Positions 60,566 through 64,000 of a DNA stretch of 64,000 nucleotides are shown here, one piece after another (position 1 is the stretch's first letter; every line of letters begins with the position of its first letter). Source of the stretch: CAMBDS01 sp964355675 (GTDB taxonomy: Bacteria; Electryoneota; AABM5-125-24; Hatepunaeales; Hatepunaeaceae); assembly GCA_964355675.1 (NCBI GenBank), contig CAYHEC010000017.1, forward strand, positions 17,879-81,878. The letters run 5' to 3'. The notes below the pieces were generated by a model. It was not told the DNA's origin, made no database searches, and saw only the letters and a program-made list of their open reading frames with translations. The translations under genes were made by a program, and so were the position numbers.

Positions 60566-61585
60566 TTGATAGACGCTTCCTCTGTTGACTTCTCGGACTT
60601 TATTATGGAGTGGACTCGGCGTCTGCTCCGGACGATTCCTCTCAATTTTATTGAGGCAATTAATCTGACAAATCCCATGACCAAGCCTCGAATTATTAGC
60701 TTGGCGATTATTGCGCCTATTATATTCTTCTTTGCTATAACGCTATTCGCCAGCGAGCCGATTGCCGTAGCAGACTCATCTTCGGTTGCCCCTGCATTGC
60801 GAGATACTCGTCTCTTCAATACCGAAAGAGCCAATACATTGATAGTGGTGAGTGTCTTTTTCGGATCTGTTCTCTATTATATTCGCCGGACAAGACAAGG
60901 TAAGTCTTTGTTTGTCCGTCAAATAGCCGGCCTTGCCGCGGCGGACGAAGCTATAGGTCGCGCAACTGAAATGGGCAGACCAGTCCTCTACATCCCCGGC
61001 ATCATGGATATTGACAACATCCAGACAATTGCTTCGATGGTAATTCTCACTGACATTTCGAGACGTACCGCAACCCTCGATGTTCCATTAATCGTGCCTC
61101 TTAACCAGCCTTTTCTCGTGCCGCTTGCTGAGGAGTCTGTCAAAGAGGGAGCTTTGCGAGCCGGGCGTCCTGATTCGTTCAATCCAGACAATATCCGCTA
61201 TTTGTCGAGTGAGCAGTTCGCCTTTACTGCCGGCGTTGCCGGGATTATGAACCGTGAAAAACCTGCCGCGAACTTTTTCCTCGGTGCGTTTTTTGCCGAG
61301 TCGCTGATTATTTCAGAAGTCGGTTTTGCATCCGGCGCAATTCAGATAGCCGGTACTGCCAATGTCCATCAACTACCATTTTTTGTCGCCGCTTGCGACT
61401 ACACGCTGATTGGTGAAGAGTTTTATGCGGCGTCGGCATATCTTGGTAAAGATCCGCAACTGTTAGGGACGCTGAAAGGAGCTGATCTGACAAAGGCTGT
61501 GCTGATGGGAATCATCATTATCGGGACGTTTCTTGCTTGGGCCGGATACATGGGAGTAGGAAAGTTCTTTGGAGTAGGTGGATAA
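60566..61585 (+). CDS. DUF6754-like membrane protein, paralogue of 50214
   Basis: 339 residues as read from ATG 60566, but ATG 60677 (MTKPRIISLAII) would begin directly with the signal segment and is a good alternative. One N-terminal helix, a second at ~100, then the conserved domain: RQIAGLAAADEAIGRATEMGRPVLYIPGIMDIDNIQTIASMVIL, REKPAANFFLGAFFAESLIISEVG and HQLPFFVAACDYTLIGEEFYAASAYLGKD. It aligns throughout with the C-terminal 250 residues of the protein at 50214, but lacks its FN3-like domains. Ends in a membrane helix. Confidence 0.78.
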   Translation: MIDASSVDFSDFIMEWTRRLLRTIPLNFIEAINLTNPMTKPRIISLAIIAPIIFFFAITLFASEPIAVADSSSVAPALRDTRLFNTERANTLIVVSVFFGSVLYYIRRTRQGKSLFVRQIAGLAAADEAIGRATEMGRPVLYIPGIMDIDNIQTIASMVILTDISRRTATLDVPLIVPLNQPFLVPLAEESVKEGALRAGRPDSFNPDNIRYLSSEQFAFTAGVAGIMNREKPAANFFLGAFFAESLIISEVGFASGAIQIAGTANVHQLPFFVAACDYTLIGEEFYAASAYLGKDPQLLGTLKGADLTKAVLMGIIIIGTFLAWAGYMGVGKFFGVGG

Positions 61586-61691
61586 GCCATTTACTCTTGA
61601 AGGGTTGAACTAAGCTCAGTTTGACTCGTAGAAACTCAAATTAATATTTCGAATTTAATAACAATTACAATCTACCAATATCAATTATAAA

Positions 61692-62777
61692 ATGCTCAGC
61701 CCTCTTGAAATTGGCGATATAACCGCCCCTTTTCCGATCATTCAAGGCGGTATGGGAGTCGGAATATCTCTTGCGGGGCTTGCGTCGGCTGTTGCTAACT
61801 GCGGCGGAATCGGCGTCATTGCCACTGCTGGTATCGGTATGTCCGAACCTGACTTCTTTAGCGATTACGTAGCGGCTAACACTCGCGGACTTCGTAACGA
61901 AATCCGTAAAGCCCGCGCCGCTACATCGGGAATTCTTGGCGTCAACATTATGGTCGCCCTCACTACCTTCAAGGAGATGGTCGAGACTGCCATCGAGGAA
62001 GGCATCGATATAATCTTCTCTGGCGCTGGAATGCCGCTCAAGCTACCTCAGTACCGCCCACCCAATTCCAAAACCAAGCTTGTTCCCATCGTCTCCTCAG
62101 GCCGTGCGGCGGCGTTAATCTGCAAGCACTGGAAGGAACGCTTCGATTGCCTTCCCGACGCAGTTGTCGTCGAAGGTCCTCTTGCCGGAGGCCATCTCGG
62201 TTTTCGCCATGACCAGATCGATAACCCGACTCTCGAGTTAGAGAAGCTTATCCCCGAAGTCGTTGCCGCAGTGAAACCATTCGAGGAGAAGTACGGCCGC
62301 CTGATACCGGTCATTGCCGCCGGAGGTATCTACACCGGCGCGGACATCCTGAAGTTCATCAACCTCGGCGCGGCCGGAGTCCAGATGGGGACAAGGTTTG
62401 TGGTGACCGAAGAGTGCGACGCCTCAGCCGATTTCAAGAAAGCCTATCTCAATTCCACCCCCGAAGACATAATGATAATCAAAAGTCCGGTGGGGATGCC
62501 GGGGCGGGTGATCCGAAACGAGTTCATCGAAGCAATGAATCGCGGCGAAAAAGAGCCTTTCGTGTGCCCCTATCATTGCATCATTACCTGCGACTACCAG
62601 CACAGCCCTTACTGTATTGCCCTCGCATTGATCCAGGCTCAGAGAGGCAACTTCAGGCACGGTTTCGCGTTTGCAGGAGCCAATGCATGGCGCTCTGAGA
62701 AAATCGTAAAGGTCAAGGAGCTAATGGAAAGTCTGGCGAGGGAATATGAGGAAGCTGAGGGATTAGTCGTAGCATAG
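61692..62777 (+). CDS. Nitronate monooxygenase/enoyl-ACP reductase-like FMN protein
   Basis: 361 residues. TIM-barrel FMN protein: FPIIQGGMGVGISLAGLASAVANCGGIGVIATAG at the start, VVVEGPLAGGHLGF (with the His used by nitronate monooxygenases), PVIAAGGIYTGADILKFINLGAAGVQMGTRF, and a Cys-rich tail CPYHCIITCDYQHSPYC not typical of FabK. The tail may bind a metal. It probably oxidises nitronates or reduces unsaturated substrates. Monocistronic. Confidence 0.82.
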   Translation: MLSPLEIGDITAPFPIIQGGMGVGISLAGLASAVANCGGIGVIATAGIGMSEPDFFSDYVAANTRGLRNEIRKARAATSGILGVNIMVALTTFKEMVETAIEEGIDIIFSGAGMPLKLPQYRPPNSKTKLVPIVSSGRAAALICKHWKERFDCLPDAVVVEGPLAGGHLGFRHDQIDNPTLELEKLIPEVVAAVKPFEEKYGRLIPVIAAGGIYTGADILKFINLGAAGVQMGTRFVVTEECDASADFKKAYLNSTPEDIMIIKSPVGMPGRVIRNEFIEAMNRGEKEPFVCPYHCIITCDYQHSPYCIALALIQAQRGNFRHGFAFAGANAWRSEKIVKVKELMESLAREYEEAEGLVVA

Positions 62778-62995
62778 GATTATCGTCCAGCCTGCCAGGC
62801 GGATAGGGCTCCCATCCTACCTATCGAGTTTTGGATTTCTTTTTCGGTCAAAATAACTTAGAACCCGTCGCTGAATTCATCCTGAATTAAGTGAAGAATC
62901 TCGGTTATCAGGATGAGGATTCAATTCGTATTCCGACTACTTTCTAATTTTCAATTACTTACCTTAATCACCGCAATAATCTATACTTCAATAAT

Positions 62996-63865
62996 TTGAA
63001 ACAAACAGGACTCGGCCGAGGGTTATCGGCGCTTTTGCCCGAAGCTGACTCGAAAGAGTCACAGGGTAGCCTGCTGATCGTTCCGGTCAAAGACATCCAC
63101 CCCAACCCTCTTCAGCCCCGGCGCGAATTCAAAACTGAAGAACTCACCGAACTTGCCGCATCGATCCGCGAGAAGGGAGTCATTCAGCCGCTGATCGTGC
63201 GTAAGGCTCAACCCGATAGGCAGGGACGCCCCTCGTACCAGTTGATCGCCGGTGAGCGACGTCTTCGAGCCGCCCAACTGGCTGGTTTCGATGAGCTCCC
63301 TGTCAGGGTAATCGAGGTTGAGAGCGACCGCGAGATGTTGGAGCTGGCGTTGATCGAAAATCTCCAGCGCGAAGATCTCAATCCGGTAGAATTGGCTCGA
63401 GGATACCAGCGGCTGGCGCAAGATTACTCGCTGACGCAAGAACAGATTTCGGGTCGAGTCGGTATAAATCGTGCCACTGTCGCCAATGCACTCAGAGTGC
63501 TGGAACTACCCGAACCGGTACTGAACTCGTTACGTTCAGGTGAAATCTCGATGGGGCACGCCAAGGCGATCCTTATGTTGCAGGGAGCCGCTCGGCAGTC
63601 AGCGTTGTTCAAGAAAGTTGTCGCGGGGAAGCTTTCGGTGAGGCAGACAGAAGAAACAGCGAGAGTGATGCTACAAACTGTGGAGTCAGTCCTAAAAGAG
63701 GCGGCTGAATCAGTGAAGGCTGACTATGTGGAACAGACGGACAAACTGCGGCGAAAACTTGGAACGCAGGTAAAAATCAGCAAAAAAGGCAAGCGAGGGA
63801 CCATCAGGATTGAGTTCTATTCGGAAGAGGATTTGGAACGTTTAGTGGAACTTTTGAGTGGATGA
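62996..63865 (+). CDS. parB: Chromosome-partitioning protein ParB
   Basis: 289 residues, TTG start. N-terminal GLGRGLSALLPE, ParB/Srx CTPase domain with QPRREFK, LIAGERRLRAAQLAG and ENLQREDLNPVE, HTH (QEQISGRVGINRATVANALRVLELP) and C-terminal dimerisation helix. It loads at parS sites and spreads as a CTP clamp with ParA. parA is not upstream here (the gap to the previous gene is 218 bp), and no perfect parS (TGTTTCACGTGAAACA) was seen in the window. Confidence 0.95.
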   Translation: MKQTGLGRGLSALLPEADSKESQGSLLIVPVKDIHPNPLQPRREFKTEELTELAASIREKGVIQPLIVRKAQPDRQGRPSYQLIAGERRLRAAQLAGFDELPVRVIEVESDREMLELALIENLQREDLNPVELARGYQRLAQDYSLTQEQISGRVGINRATVANALRVLELPEPVLNSLRSGEISMGHAKAILMLQGAARQSALFKKVVAGKLSVRQTEETARVMLQTVESVLKEAAESVKADYVEQTDKLRRKLGTQVKISKKGKRGTIRIEFYSEEDLERLVELLSG

Positions 63866-63948
63866 TAATATGATACAATTCAGCGCACTACCCGAACTAA
63901 CAACCTCCCGCCGCCGACTGCCGCCGGCCTGAGCATGTTGATTTCTTT

Positions 63949-64000
63949 GCCGCAGGGTGTCCTCGAGTTCTTTGAAATATTCCTATTATAGGATTTAATA
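63949..64000. mobile_element. Partial MITE-like element at window end
   Basis: GCAGGGTG-TCCTC followed by GAGTTCTTTGAAATATTC (63965-63982), the left terminus of the same element family as 57753. The interrupted host is the CAGGGTG/CACCCTG palindrome seen at 42725. The right end lies beyond the window. Confidence 0.65.

Overview
The window looks like the chromosome of an uncultured, didermic, anaerobically respiring bacterium of the FCB superphylum (a Zixibacteria-, Electryoneota- or KSB1-like lineage). This placement is inference. It rests on a fused lpxC-fabZ gene, LPS-heptose synthesis (hldD), a secreted protein with a C-terminal sorting domain of the type IX kind, multihaem cytochromes, a second EF-G, and many palindromic repeats of a kind common in such genomes. 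About a quarter of the genes use a TTG start, and many neighbours overlap by ATGA or TTGA.

Layout. 1-2863 (minus): an operon of exported proteins, two with a zinc ribbon directly after the signal peptide. 3036-6841 (minus): an NtrC-type two-component system with a large membrane kinase. 7165-10739 (minus): glycine dehydrogenase subunit 2 and two tandem phosphotransacetylase/phosphotransbutyrylase paralogues. 11144-16538: a membrane-embedded spermidine-synthase-like protein, then a second NtrC-type system whose kinase has a haem c motif (CASCH) in its periplasmic domain. 16785-20214: a Rossmann oxidoreductase, a toxin-antitoxin-like pair and an orphan HARE/restriction-like protein. 20372-24929: a tRNA-like gene, cmk, an EF-G paralogue, a HIT protein and a fumarase beta subunit. 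24949-26558: an ATPase plus small partner that may be a defence module. 26555-31460: a sulfur/tRNA-modification cluster (PP-loop thiolase, QueH, an apparently PLP-dead cysteine desulfurase paralogue and an intact one). 31528-33498: the sorting-domain protein. 34047-38659: octahaem cytochrome, 16-Cys ferredoxin and NrfD, a small membrane protein, and a divergent HAO-family octahaem cytochrome, with a textbook sigma-54 promoter at 33725-33740. 38944-50040: envelope genes (lpxC-fabZ, surE, guaA, an LpoA-like protein, uppP, glycosyltransferases, hldD). 50214-61585: uncharacterised membrane proteins, including two paralogues of one domain, interleaved with accessory genes (AlbA/Schlafen-like, DUF2087-like, a PIN pair, NYN-LOTUS) and carotenoid and methyltransferase genes. 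61692-63865: a nitronate-monooxygenase-like protein and parB.

The most striking signal is a layered system of mobile palindromes. A family of 30-90 bp hairpins is scattered between genes. Short elements with 18-19 bp terminal inverted repeats (GAGTTCGTTGA... or GAGTCTGTTGA...) and exact 5-bp target duplications have inserted. Two of them sit exactly in the loop of a hairpin, and the uninterrupted version of both target sites survives at 24196-24282. A third sits on the uppP start codon, and a fourth is cut by the right edge of the window. Related palindromes are also carried in frame inside three protein-coding genes. No transposase is present, so the elements must be moved in trans or be relics.
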